Source of the DNA: Qipengyuania pacifica
GTDB taxonomy: Bacteria; Pseudomonadota; Alphaproteobacteria; Sphingomonadales; Sphingomonadaceae
NCBI RefSeq assembly: GCF_019857205.1
Contig: NZ_JAHWXO010000005.1
Coordinates: 1 to 64,000 of the forward strand
DNA length: 64,000 nucleotides
Direction of reading: 5' to 3'
The notes under the pieces were generated by a model, which was not told the DNA's origin, did not search any database, and worked only from the letters and a program-made list of their open reading frames with translations. A program made the position numbers and the translations under genes. This document shows, piece after piece, positions 1 through 7,923 of the stretch (position 1 is its first letter; each line of letters begins with the position of its first letter).

Positions 1-207
1 ATCATATTCGTATTTCTTCAGGTAATATTGAAGGCTGTCCACAAACTCTCGGAATTCGGGCTTTTCAGAAAGTTCCTTGTTGAGCTTCTCTAACCAACCA
101 TCCACCTGCGATTTGCGCCGGTCAATATTTATGTACTTGTCGCGGCCTACGACGTCGCCGTCAGCCGTGATGTCACGCTGGTTTACACGATTTTCCGAGT
201 AGCCCAC
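1..207 (-). CDS. Small protein with GDVVGRDK-type N-terminal motif, cut by window edge
   Basis: Sixty-nine codons are open on the minus strand and run off base 1, so the C-terminus is missing. I place the start at a GTG (205-207), 19 bases after the stop of the upstream small gene and in the same frame. The visible N-terminus is polar and contains VNQRDITADGDVVGRDKYI (about residues 8-26). From memory, a G-D-V-V-G-x-D-K word near the N-terminus recurs in small proteins of bacterial conflict and ABC-three-component-like loci. The rest is charged and probably helical (WLEKLNKELSEK, then a Tyr/Lys-rich segment). Base composition is more AT-rich than the rest of the window, which suggests transfer. 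The function is unknown and the family link is inference. Confidence 0.55.
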   Translation of the reverse strand, partial: MGYSENRVNQRDITADGDVVGRDKYINIDRRKSQVDGWLEKLNKELSEKPEFREFVDSLQYYLKKYEYD

Positions 208-225
208 TTGAGCGTGACCTATCCC

Positions 226-396
226 TTATTCCCCGCGAATGTCGCGGCCCGCGACATTGCCTTTTGCGCGGATGCGCTTTTGTGTGACCGTATTCTTGTC
301 GCTATTTTTTGTTATCTTGAAAGTGACGGTCGCGCCAAATATCGCTCCAACTATTGCTGATATAATTTCGCTACCAAACTCATTGATTAATTCCAT
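226..396 (-). CDS. Small single-pass membrane protein ending in a GNVAGRD motif
   Basis: A 56-residue protein starts at the ATG at 394-396, preceded by a strong AAGGAGG-like ribosome binding site. Longer in-frame starts exist but lack such a site. Residues 8-25 form one hydrophobic membrane segment (SEIISAIVGAIFGATVTF). A short basic, Asn/Thr-rich tail ends with AKGNVAGRDIRGE. The tail word GNVAGRD resembles GDVVGRD in the next gene downstream, 18 bases past the stop, so the two probably form one transcription unit. Small membrane proteins with such a tail are known to me as unassigned hypotheticals. A cytoplasmic tail that pairs with the downstream protein is only a guess. Composition is AT-rich for this genome. 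Confidence 0.6.
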   Translation of the reverse strand: MELINEFGSEIISAIVGAIFGATVTFKITKNSDKNTVTQKRIRAKGNVAGRDIRGE

Positions 397-824
397 TGGG
401 TTGCCCCCTCCTTGCGGAGAGAATTGATAAGGAGGTGGTTTCTCGATTGTCAATTGGCGCGAGTAAAAGTTCTCTCGAAAGAAACTGGAGGGGTCACTAC
501 CACTACCCCTCATCCTTGAGCGACCGTCAGCGCCGAGCTCCCGGCGGTTCCGGCTCCCCCTCCTCTTCACTGGCGCGCGCTCGGCCCATTTGGGCGGGGT
601 TATGGGCTCCTCCTCCCCGGCGTCGAACCGCTGCTCATCCGTATCAATATAGAGCGGATGCTTCAGGTCACTGGTTCAATCGTAGCTCGGTTCCCGGTCG
701 AGGGCTTCCGAGAGGCGGGCCTCAGTGTCGCGCCGGGCCTCCTCCCACTCAACCCACCCCGCTGCGATTAAGACCGCTATGCGGCCCAGTCTCGCTGCCC
801 CTCCTGAAGGCGGGAGGGGGCGCC
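397..824 (-). other. 428-base stretch with no convincing gene; decayed-looking open frame
   Basis: No ORF here has a good start and ribosome binding site. On the minus strand one frame stays open from about 873 to 226 except for a TGA at 676-678. It reads as plausible acidic protein before the stop (VEWEEARRDTEARLSEAL) and after it (HPLYIDTDEQRFDAGEEEP), and it then runs into the 56-residue membrane protein. This looks like the remnant of a longer gene, possibly another copy of the HTH-type gene next door, but I cannot prove that. GC falls sharply from about 480 leftwards. Confidence 0.3.
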
Positions 825-1784
825 TCACTCCCGGCCCGGATTGTCGCGCCAGTGGTCTTCCTCCTCGTTCCACTGTTCCAGTTCGTCCTCGACCTCGATC
901 AGGTCTTCCAGCTCTCCCGCCGCCTTCCAGTCGCTGCTGGTTAGCTGGGTGAAGGGGGTGTCGATGGCGTGATCGGGCGGGCCGTCTTCCTCGTCGCGCT
1001 TGCGGCGGGCAATTTCGGCGAGCTGGGTCTGCATGGCCTCGATCTCTGCCAGGCTCATGTCCACCGGATCGAAATGTTCGACCATGGCGGCGTTCATGTC
1101 GTCCTTTTCCGCACGGGAAAGCGCGGGGAGGGTGTAGCTTACGCCGAGGCGGACGGGTTTCGGGTTCGGGAGCGGGGCGGTGCTGCTCGAGGATGTTCCT
1201 GTCTGTCCTATCGCTACGCTGCTTGAGGATGTTCCTGTCTGTCCTATCGCTACGCTGCTTGAGGACGGTCCTGTCTGTCCTATCGCTACGCTGCTTGAGG
1301 ACGTGCCCGTCCCCCCATGCAGCCTTGCGGCGTCGCTGTCGAAGTAACTGGCGGCGAGGCGTTTGCCGCGTTCGTCGCGGGCGTTCATCCGGAGGCAGAA
1401 CATCAGCAGGCGATCGTTGCGGATGCGGCGGAAGCCTTTCAGCTTGCCGGCGACGAAGACGGGGCTGAGCTGGCCGTCGATCGCGCGTTCATACGCGATG
1501 TCCTTGAGCCGCTGCACGCCGAGATCGAGTGCGGCCTCCCACGCGCGGCGGAAGCTTTCCGAGCCCGGGCGGCGGCGCAGGTAATAGGCGCCTTCGGGGC
1601 TCATGTTGACGTAGCGCGCGGCGCGGCTGACGCTGCCGGTATCGGCGAGGGCGCCGATGAAGGCTTTCTGGCGCGCCGGGGTCCAGCCATCGTGGCGGTA
1701 TTTGACGGGGACGCTGTCGAAGGCGGGGAGGTCTTCGGCGGCGACGGGGATGCGGGTTTCGGCGGGGTCCTTGCGGCGGGTCAT
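825..1784 (-). CDS. HTH-type hypothetical protein with internal 12-residue repeats
   Basis: A 319-residue protein starts at the ATG at 1782-1784, with AGGAGA seven bases upstream. Residues about 30-140 form a helical DNA-binding-like domain: GWTPARQKAFIGALADTGSV, then AARYVNMSPEGAYYLRRRPG, where the second helix looks like a recognition helix. A gene at 56747-57307 has the same domain (GWTPELKARFLDRLAAHGN, AAYRLRRR), so the two are paralogues. Residues about 163-206 carry three near-identical copies of GTSSSSVAIGQT plus a partial copy. The C-terminal third is acidic and probably coiled (DLIEVEDELEQWNEEEDHW). I know such proteins as unassigned genes in Sphingomonadales, sometimes resembling terminase small subunits. 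The role is unknown. Confidence 0.75.
   Translation of the reverse strand: MTRRKDPAETRIPVAAEDLPAFDSVPVKYRHDGWTPARQKAFIGALADTGSVSRAARYVNMSPEGAYYLRRRPGSESFRRAWEAALDLGVQRLKDIAYERAIDGQLSPVFVAGKLKGFRRIRNDRLLMFCLRMNARDERGKRLAASYFDSDAARLHGGTGTSSSSVAIGQTGPSSSSVAIGQTGTSSSSVAIGQTGTSSSSTAPLPNPKPVRLGVSYTLPALSRAEKDDMNAAMVEHFDPVDMSLAEIEAMQTQLAEIARRKRDEEDGPPDHAIDTPFTQLTSSDWKAAGELEDLIEVEDELEQWNEEEDHWRDNPGRE
1181..1312. repeat. 36-bp tandem repeat inside the HTH-type gene
   Basis: Three consecutive 36-bp units occupy 1189-1224, 1225-1260 and 1261-1296, with partial units on both sides. Units 1 and 2 are identical and unit 3 differs at two positions. The period is 12 codons, so copy changes keep the reading frame. 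The encoded unit is GTSSSSVAIGQT, a Ser/Gly-rich linker that probably varies in length between strains. Confidence 0.95.
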
Positions 1785-1907
1785 GCGGGCTCTCCTGAAA
1801 GATGGGCGCGCGGGCATGGGCCAGGCGGACAGCTGTAGGAAAGGGAAATAGGATCGGCGCGCGGGTCGCTCCTACACGCGGTTGCGGCCGCAGGCGGGCC
1901 GGGCGCG

Positions 1908-1923
1908 GTAAGGTTCGCTTAAC
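1908..1923 (+). promoter_or_regulatory. Candidate CtrA-type box upstream of the pilus-like operon
   Basis: The sequence reads GTAA, seven bases, TTAAC. This is one mismatch from the alphaproteobacterial CtrA consensus TTAA-N7-TTAAC. A second TTAACC half-site lies at 1943-1948, just upstream of the ATG at 1976. CtrA control of pilus genes is known in Caulobacter. Assigning it here is inference from the motif and its position. Confidence 0.4.
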
Positions 1924-1975
1924 CGAGCGACATAGGCTTTTCTTAACCGGAACAGGATAGGGGTCGGGCGGGGCG

Positions 1976-3979
1976 ATGCATCATGCGTCGACATACCCCG
2001 CTTTGCGAAAGTGTGATGCGATGGCATTCCTGTGTCGTTTACTGGCCCGGCTGCTGCACGACCACAAAGGCAACGTGCTGGCGATAGTCGGAGCGGGCCT
2101 GGTCCCGCTGACCATCATGATCGGTAGCGGGGTGGACCTCAGCCGCGCCTATATGGCGAAGAGCAAGATGCAGAGCGCCTGCGACGCCGCCTCGCTGGCC
2201 GCGCGGCGGGTGATGAAGAACGATTCCCTCAACGATACGGTGCGCAATACGGGGCAGGAGTTCTTTACGTTCAACTTCCCGCAGGGGCAGTACGGGGCGC
2301 AGGCCTTCACCCCGGTGATCACCAGGCCGGAAGCGGGCGTGATCCGGGTGAACGCCTCGACCGCGATCCCGACCGCGATCATGCGCCTGTTCGGCTTCGA
2401 AACGCTGCCGGTGGCGGTGAGCTGCGATGCCTCGCTCAACTTCGTGAACACGGATATCGTGCTGGTGCTGGACGTGACGGGGTCGATGAACGATCCCGTC
2501 GATGGCACGCGCAAGATCGAGGCGCTGCAGGATGCGGTGATGGCGCTCTACGACGAGCTCGCCCCGATCCAGACGCAGCTGACCGCGCAGGGTCTGCGGC
2601 TGCGGTACGGTGTCGTGCCTTATTCGAGCACGGTGAATGTTGGGCGGTTGGTCTATGCGCAGAACCCCAACTACATGCGCAAGAACACGACGGTGCCGTC
2701 ACGCGTGGCAAGGTTCGATGACTATGCGCCGAAGCCGCCGACACTGAGTGGTGGGCAATGGGAATATTACAGCGGTTCCATCAGCAACAATCAGTGTCAG
2801 AATTATGTGAATGCCGATGATGTTCCGGGTGGTGGCCCTCCTCCGACCGCGACGACTGCAGTCAAATATCAGGGAACGTCATCGAGCGATGCCTACGTCC
2901 AGTCCGAGAACTGGGGCTACACCGGAGCATCCGACCGCTCGGGCAGCAATCAAAGTTGTCGTCGTTGGAGGGTCCTCGAAACGACAACCTACGACACCAG
3001 CAAGAGGCAGTTCAGCAGCTGGACCTACCAGCAGACAGAGTATGACGTCACTGAGTATCTCAAGACAAACGGGAAGCTGACCTTCGCAACCGATGGTACC
3101 GGCAGAACCAGCACGCCCGGCCCGTTCAATCTGAAGGACCTTGCCGCCGCGGTGACCGGTGGAAGCGTTGCCGACATGACCTGGAACGGATGTATCGAGG
3201 AACGCGACACGGTGACCAGCATCGATGGCGGCACCAGCATGACGATCCCCTCGGGCGCGAACGATCTTAATATCGATCTGATACCCAACAGCGATGCGAC
3301 GCGCTGGCGACCGATGGTGCCCAACCTCATCTACACCCGCAATGCCGGCACCACCTCAGGCACATCGACATCGATCGGAACCACTTCGGGCTCCATCATG
3401 AACAATTCCTACAGCAGTGGTTACTGGGCCTGCCCTTCGGAAGCGCGCCGTCTTGCGGTGTGGAACCGCTCGGCTCTGGATACCTACGTCAAAGGGCTGG
3501 AGACCGTAGGCGGCACCTATCACGACATTGGCATGATCTGGGGCGCCCGCTTTATCTCCACGGGTGGGATCTTCGGCGATAGCTGCGATGTCTACAACGG
3601 CATGCCGTGCAACCGCCACGTCATTTTCATGACGGACGGCGACCAGACTGCCTACTGCAATGTGTACGGCTCTTACGGCGTCGAGCGCAACGATATGCGG
3701 GTGAAAGGCGCAACCAACTGCACGTCCGACGATCAGGGCAATTCCGTCACTGCCCAGTTACGCGCTCGTCACGAGCAGCGCTTTCGCATGGCGTGCAACG
3801 CGGCAAAGAATATGAACACCTCGGTTTGGGTCATCGGGTTCGACACGGCGCTCAATTCCAATCTCACCGGCTGCGCGAGCAGCCCGGGGCAGGCGGACAC
3901 GGCCGCCAACCGCACGGCTCTGATCGCCAAGTTCCGAGAGATCGGCAACCAGATCGGCGCACTGAGGCTAACGCAATGA
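1976..3979 (+). CDS. Tad/Flp-pilus-associated TadG-like protein with von Willebrand A domain
   Basis: A 667-residue protein. The N-terminal segment LLHDHKGNVLAIVGAGLVPL (about residues 27-46) leads into one membrane helix, as in TadG-like putative Flp pilus assembly proteins. A von Willebrand A fold begins near residue 160 with the metal-site motif DVTGSM (about 165-170), and a later strand has FMTDGDQT near 551. Between these lies a long Ser/Thr/Tyr/Gly-rich insertion (about 255-500) with several cysteines and lower GC than its flanks. The product is probably anchored in the inner membrane and faces the periplasm. The start could also be the Met at 2021. The stop overlaps the start of the next gene by four bases. 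No tad ATPase or secretin gene is in the window. Confidence 0.85.
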   Translation: MHHASTYPALRKCDAMAFLCRLLARLLHDHKGNVLAIVGAGLVPLTIMIGSGVDLSRAYMAKSKMQSACDAASLAARRVMKNDSLNDTVRNTGQEFFTFNFPQGQYGAQAFTPVITRPEAGVIRVNASTAIPTAIMRLFGFETLPVAVSCDASLNFVNTDIVLVLDVTGSMNDPVDGTRKIEALQDAVMALYDELAPIQTQLTAQGLRLRYGVVPYSSTVNVGRLVYAQNPNYMRKNTTVPSRVARFDDYAPKPPTLSGGQWEYYSGSISNNQCQNYVNADDVPGGGPPPTATTAVKYQGTSSSDAYVQSENWGYTGASDRSGSNQSCRRWRVLETTTYDTSKRQFSSWTYQQTEYDVTEYLKTNGKLTFATDGTGRTSTPGPFNLKDLAAAVTGGSVADMTWNGCIEERDTVTSIDGGTSMTIPSGANDLNIDLIPNSDATRWRPMVPNLIYTRNAGTTSGTSTSIGTTSGSIMNNSYSSGYWACPSEARRLAVWNRSALDTYVKGLETVGGTYHDIGMIWGARFISTGGIFGDSCDVYNGMPCNRHVIFMTDGDQTAYCNVYGSYGVERNDMRVKGATNCTSDDQGNSVTAQLRARHEQRFRMACNAAKNMNTSVWVIGFDTALNSNLTGCASSPGQADTAANRTALIAKFREIGNQIGALRLTQ

Positions 3980-4581
3980 TCGGGCTGTTCAAACGCCTCC
4001 GCAAGGAGGAGCAGGGTGCGGCGATAATCGAGTTTGCCTTCGTCCTGACCCCGCTGATGCTCTTCCTCCTGGGTGGTCTGGATCTCGGCTATCAGGCTTA
4101 TCTTCGCTCAGTGGTGCAGGGTGCGCTCAACGATGTATCGCGAACGGGCTCGCTCGAGGCGCCGGGTTTTGCCTGCAGCGGCGATAGCGTCGAGGCGAAG
4201 ATCGGTTGCGCGATCAGGACCCGCTCCGACGTGGTGGCGCGCAATGCCACCTATCAGATCACCATGCGCAGCTTCTATGATTTTTCCAGCATCGGGCGAA
4301 GCGAGAAACTCGTGACCGATTATAATTCCAACGGGCAGTACGATCCGGGCGATTGCTTCATCGACCTCAACGAGAATGGGGCTTTCGATGCAAGTGCGGG
4401 GCGCAATAATATCGGCGGCGCGGACGATGTCGTGTTCTATGAAGTGAACCTGTCCATGCCCCGCCTGTTTCCGATCCATCGATTTCTGGACGTATCGCCG
4501 AACTATTCCATCAACGCGACCAGTGCGATCCGGAACCAGCCCTACGCTGTTCAGAAGAAACCACCAACGGTGTGTGTGTGA
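3976..4581 (+). CDS. TadE-like pseudopilin with two EF-hand-like loops
   Basis: A 201-residue protein whose ATG overlaps the upstream stop (ATGA). The N-terminus has the TadE pattern: a short basic stretch, then EEQGAAIIEFAFVLTPLML and a membrane helix (about residues 11-40). The Glu in IIEFA is the position expected for pseudopilin processing and assembly. The periplasmic part holds two calcium-loop-like words, DYNSNGQYDPGD (about 115-126) and DLNENGAFDASAG (about 130-142), and cysteines that could pair. It sits in one operon with the VWA protein and a second TadE-like gene, which suggests minor pseudopilins of one apparatus. Calcium binding is inferred from the loop pattern alone. Confidence 0.85.
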   Translation: MIGLFKRLRKEEQGAAIIEFAFVLTPLMLFLLGGLDLGYQAYLRSVVQGALNDVSRTGSLEAPGFACSGDSVEAKIGCAIRTRSDVVARNATYQITMRSFYDFSSIGRSEKLVTDYNSNGQYDPGDCFIDLNENGAFDASAGRNNIGGADDVVFYEVNLSMPRLFPIHRFLDVSPNYSINATSAIRNQPYAVQKKPPTVCV

Positions 4582-5228
4582 TGATGCGTGAAGCAATCTT
4601 GCCACGGCGCTTTCTGCGCCGGCTCCGTTTGTCGGAAAGCGGTTTGGCCCTTACCGAATTCGCCTTCTCTCTCCCGATTTTCATCACCCTGCTATTCGGC
4701 GGGCTGGAAATAATCAATTTGGTGATGGCGCACATGCGGATCAATCAGATTGCAATCACGGTGGCGGACAACGCCGGACGTGCACGATCGGGAATCGACG
4801 AGGCAGATATTTACGAAGTATTTGCCGGGGCTACGCAGGCAGGAACTGGCTTGGATTTTGCAAGCAATGGCCGGGTGGTCCTATCTTCCTTGCAACCCAA
4901 TGGCAAAACCGGCGGCAACGCCGGCCAGATGATAAATTGGCAACGATGCTTCGGGTCGCTCGCGGTCGCCCCACGTTACGGTTTGCAGAACAAGGGACGA
5001 AATGATTCTTCCCTCGCTGCAGGAATGGGCCCTGCCACAACGCGGATCAGGGCTGCCGAGGGCACAGCGGTAATGTTTGCCGAGGTATCCTATCATTACA
5101 CGCCCAAGATCCTGCCAAGCATCGTCAGCAGCGGGTTGGATTTGCGATACGAAAGCGCGTTCAACGTGCGTGAACGGACCAATCAGGACATAACCAATAC
5201 GCAGCGCCTCGCGACCAATTCCTGCTGA
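4581..5228 (+). CDS. Second TadE-like pseudopilin
   Basis: A 215-residue protein. The ATG shares one base with the preceding stop. Residues about 15-45 read RLSESGLALTEFAFSLPIFI and continue into one hydrophobic helix. This is the TadE/pseudopilin signature, with Glu at the position following the processing site. The remaining 170 residues are predicted to be periplasmic, with single cysteines near the middle and at the C-terminus. It is the third gene of the pilus-like operon. Composition is slightly lower in GC than the flanking core genes. Confidence 0.85.
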   Translation: MMREAILPRRFLRRLRLSESGLALTEFAFSLPIFITLLFGGLEIINLVMAHMRINQIAITVADNAGRARSGIDEADIYEVFAGATQAGTGLDFASNGRVVLSSLQPNGKTGGNAGQMINWQRCFGSLAVAPRYGLQNKGRNDSSLAAGMGPATTRIRAAEGTAVMFAEVSYHYTPKILPSIVSSGLDLRYESAFNVRERTNQDITNTQRLATNSC

Positions 5229-5264
5229 CCTAAATCAATCGATTATTCGCAAAGGCAATTTGCC

Positions 5265-5582
5265 ATGGATAAGAAATTTGCCTTGATGCTGGCTGGCGGT
5301 ATCCTGCTGACTGTCGCATTGACGATGGCCGAGGGCGGGCCCGTGGATCGCATGATCGATACGAAAGGCCAAAACGCGCACCGACTGGCCGAAATTCGCG
5401 GCGCGCAGCAGCAAATCGGACAATCTGTGGATGTGCCGAATGAGAACGGCGCCGAATGGTTCGCAGGTAGCCCGCCCGTCACACCGGCTCTGATAGAAGT
5501 CTATCGGCCGGAAACCGTCCATGTAGAAATACCGCCGGACGTCATCGATCCGGCCGTGGTGGCGGGCAGCCCGATACGGTGA
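5265..5582 (+). CDS. Small secreted or membrane-anchored hypothetical protein
   Basis: A 105-residue protein with a ribosome binding site (AAAGG, nine bases upstream). The N-terminus MDKKFALMLAGGILLTVALT is a signal peptide or anchor. The mature part is polar and Pro/Val-rich near the end (VHVEIPPDVIDPAVV). I do not recognise a family. It follows the TadE-like genes by 36 bases on the same strand and may belong to that operon. Confidence 0.6.
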   Translation: MDKKFALMLAGGILLTVALTMAEGGPVDRMIDTKGQNAHRLAEIRGAQQQIGQSVDVPNENGAEWFAGSPPVTPALIEVYRPETVHVEIPPDVIDPAVVAGSPIR

Positions 5583-5618
5583 TCGGGCGGCCTTTACCGC
5601 AGCGCGAACGTCCCGGAA

Positions 5619-6884
5619 TCAGGGACGGGTCTGGCCGTCGCCGTGGACGAGGTACTTGAAGCTGCACAGCTGCTCGAGGCCAACAGGACCGCGGGCGTGC
5701 ATCTTGCCGGTCGCGATGCCGATTTCCGCGCCCATGCCGAATTCGCCGCCATCGGCAAATTGGGTGGACGCGTTATGCATCACGATGGCGCTATCGATCG
5801 ATGTCATGAACTGACGTGCTGCATCAGCATCTTCGGTGATGATGGCATCGGTGTGATGGCTGGAGTGTTCTTCCACCCAAGCAATGCCTTCGTCCAGTCC
5901 ATCGACGATCTTCACCGATGCGATGGGGTCGAGATATTCAGTGCTCCAGTCTTCCTCGGTCGCCGGCTTGAGGCGATCGTCGATTGCGACGGCGTCGGCA
6001 TCGCCGCGTAACTCGCAATCGCCGGCCATTGCATCGGCGAATTTGGGAATGAATGCTTCCGCCACGGACCGATCGACCACGACGCTTTCCGTTGCGCCGC
6101 ATACGCCTGTGCGGCGAAGCTTCGCATTGCGGACGACCTTGACCGCCTTGTCGACGTCGGCGGCCGAATGCACGTAGCTGTGGCAGTTCCCGTCGAGGTG
6201 GAGGAGGGTGGGGACGCTGGCCTGATCTCTCACCAGTTCGACGAGTCCACGCCCGCCGCGAGGAATTACCAAGTCGACGAATTCGTCGGCTTTCAGAAGC
6301 GCGGCGACGGCATTGCGGTCGGTCGTGCCAACGGTTTGGACGGCGTCTTCGGGGAGACCGGCTGCCTTCAGCCCGGCGCGCATGCATTCGACGATCACGC
6401 GTGTGGAGTTGCGGCTTTCGCTGCCGCCGCGCAGGATGACTGCATTGCCAGACTTGAGGCAGAGCGCGCTGGCATCGGCCCCGACATTGGGGCGGCTTTC
6501 GTAAATCATGCCGATCACACCTATCGGCACGGCGACACGTTCGATGGACAAGCCGTTGGGTCGTTCGAACGTCGCAAGCTCGCGACCAACGGGGTCGGGC
6601 AGTTCGGCGATTTCTTCCAGCGCACCGGCCATGCCGTCGATCCGGTCGTCGGTCAGACGCAGCCGGTCGATGAAACTGTCGGGCTTTTTGCCTTCGACAC
6701 TCTTCACATCTTCTGCATTGGCTTCGAGCAGTTCGCTCTTGCGGGTCCGAAGGGCCTTTGCCGCTTCGCGCAGAGCATTGTTCTTTGCGTCTGTGGTGGC
6801 CGACAGGAGGCCGCGAGCGGCCTTGCGAGCGCGCTGGCCAAGTTCGTGAATGTGAATTTGCGGATCAAGTGCTTGGTCGGTCAT
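5619..6884 (-). CDS. proA: Gamma-glutamyl phosphate reductase
   Basis: The 421-residue length is normal for ProA, which reduces glutamyl-5-phosphate to glutamate-5-semialdehyde with NADPH in proline synthesis. It is an aldehyde-dehydrogenase-fold enzyme. The catalytic Cys is C262 in [10 protein letters not shown], and the conserved VIPRGGRGL (about 207-215) and [10 protein letters not shown] near the end are typical of ProA. The gene lies 43 bases downstream of proC on the same strand, while proB is divergent, so the whole proline pathway is grouped. The start is supported by a GAGAG-type ribosome binding site. Nothing is broken. Confidence 0.96.
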   Translation of the reverse strand: MTDQALDPQIHIHELGQRARKAARGLLSATTDAKNNALREAAKALRTRKSELLEANAEDVKSVEGKKPDSFIDRLRLTDDRIDGMAGALEEIAELPDPVGRELATFERPNGLSIERVAVPIGVIGMIYESRPNVGADASALCLKSGNAVILRGGSESRNSTRVIVECMRAGLKAAGLPEDAVQTVGTTDRNAVAALLKADEFVDLVIPRGGRGLVELVRDQASVPTLLHLDGNCHSYVHSAADVDKAVKVVRNAKLRRTGVCGATESVVVDRSVAEAFIPKFADAMAGDCELRGDADAVAIDDRLKPATEEDWSTEYLDPIASVKIVDGLDEGIAWVEEHSSHHTDAIITEDADAARQFMTSIDSAIVMHNASTQFADGGEFGMGAEIGIATGKMHARGPVGLEQLCSFKYLVHGDGQTRP

Positions 6885-6927
6885 AGTTTCTCTCTTGTCT
6901 TGTATTCGGAACGGGAGGCGCTGAAGG

Positions 6928-7713
6928 TCAGCGCAACTCTACCGCCCGGTCGTAAGCTGCCTGCAACGTATCATGGAGGCGGGTGGAAAGGCCACCATCG
7001 CCATTGAGCGCATCAAGGCCGGCGGCAGTCGTTCCGGCCTTGCTGGTGACGGAATTGCGCAGTTCTTCCAAGCTTGGGGCGCCCGGTTCGCTGGCCATTG
7101 CGATCGCGCCGCCAATGGTGCCGAGAACCATTTCGCGCGCTTCGTCTTCGGTAAAGCCCTGTTTCATGGCGGCTTCCGCATAGGCGCGGGCAATTTCGAA
7201 CACGTAGCCCGGGCCCGAGCCTGCAACGGCGGTCACCCGGTCCAGCTTATCTTCGCTATCGACCGTCACGGTCGACCCGGCTCGGCTCATGAAATCCTGC
7301 GCATGGGCAAGGTGGTCATCGCTTGCGTGCGGGCCGGGGCAAATTCCACTGACCCCGCGACCGATTGCAGCGGGCAGATTGGGCATCGTGCGAATGACGG
7401 GTGCATCGCCCATGAGCTTTGACAGGCGTGCGGCCGAATAGCCTGCAGCAATCGATAACACGTAACCGCCGGCGGCCAGGTTGCTCACGTAATCTGCCAG
7501 AATGTCGTCAATCAACTGCGGCTTTACAGCGGCAATGATGCAATCGAACTGGTCATCCGCGATTTCCGAACGATCGGTGACGAGCGCGACACCGTCGGGA
7601 ACGTCGCTGCCGGCGGGGTCCACCACTGTGATGGCTTCGGGGCCGTTGACCCATTGGGACAGTAAAGCGGAACCCATTTTCCCGCAGCCGACAATGCAAA
7701 CTGTTTTTGTAAT
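6928..7713 (-). CDS. proC: Pyrroline-5-carboxylate reductase, apparent ATT start
   Basis: ProC performs the last step of proline synthesis, reducing pyrroline-5-carboxylate with NAD(P)H. The Rossmann motif [11 protein letters not shown] lies upstream of the first in-frame ATG (7675-7677). That ATG is the Met inside the motif and cannot be the real start. Reading upstream gives (ATT)[13 protein letters not shown], and no ATG, GTG, TTG or CTG occurs before an in-frame TAG. The expected start position holds ATT (7711-7713), so the gene uses a rare start codon, as infC does, or carries a start mutation. Later motifs are typical ([34 protein letters not shown]). Full length from ATT is 261 residues, normal for ProC. 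Confidence 0.9.
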   Translation of the reverse strand: MTKTVCIVGCGKMGSALLSQWVNGPEAITVVDPAGSDVPDGVALVTDRSEIADDQFDCIIAAVKPQLIDDILADYVSNLAAGGYVLSIAAGYSAARLSKLMGDAPVIRTMPNLPAAIGRGVSGICPGPHASDDHLAHAQDFMSRAGSTVTVDSEDKLDRVTAVAGSGPGYVFEIARAYAEAAMKQGFTEDEAREMVLGTIGGAIAMASEPGAPSLEELRNSVTSKAGTTAAGLDALNGDGGLSTRLHDTLQAAYDRAVELR

Positions 7714-7923
7714 GTCTAAATTCCGTTTCCGAGCGTCACGGCTCTATTTAAATGTGTCTTATACTTTGTGTTCGTGTCGAATTATTTGAGCGTTAAGCGG
7801 CTAAACTGGAGAATACCTATTTATCAACGACGTATGGATATTTTCAAAAATCCGGTTGTGCGCCGCACCATTACGATCTATATTCTTTTCAGAAAATTTC
7901 AAGGCTGCGCAATATTTGGGAAC
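7714..7923. promoter_or_regulatory. AT-rich divergent promoter region between proC and proB
   Basis: The 210 bases between the divergent proC and proB starts are clearly richer in A and T than the surrounding genes and hold several TATA-like words. The region must carry promoters for both directions. I could not single out one confident -35/-10 pair. An open frame in phase with proB runs back to 7768 but looks non-coding. Confidence 0.5.

Noticed and set aside
1861-1930. Minus-strand reading ending YRARPACGRNRV before a stop, with a 15-base word shared with the GGDEF remnant at 10054
   Set aside because: Only five residues of the GGDEF end are convincing and the upstream part does not align. 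It may be a second remnant but cannot be supported.
5609-5627. Hairpin CGTCCC/GGGACG around the proA stop
   Set aside because: Short arms, stop codon in the loop and no U-run on either strand, so not called a terminator.
7768-7923. In-frame upstream extension of proB
   Set aside because: No ribosome binding site, AT-rich promoter-like DNA, and ProB homology starts at 7924.
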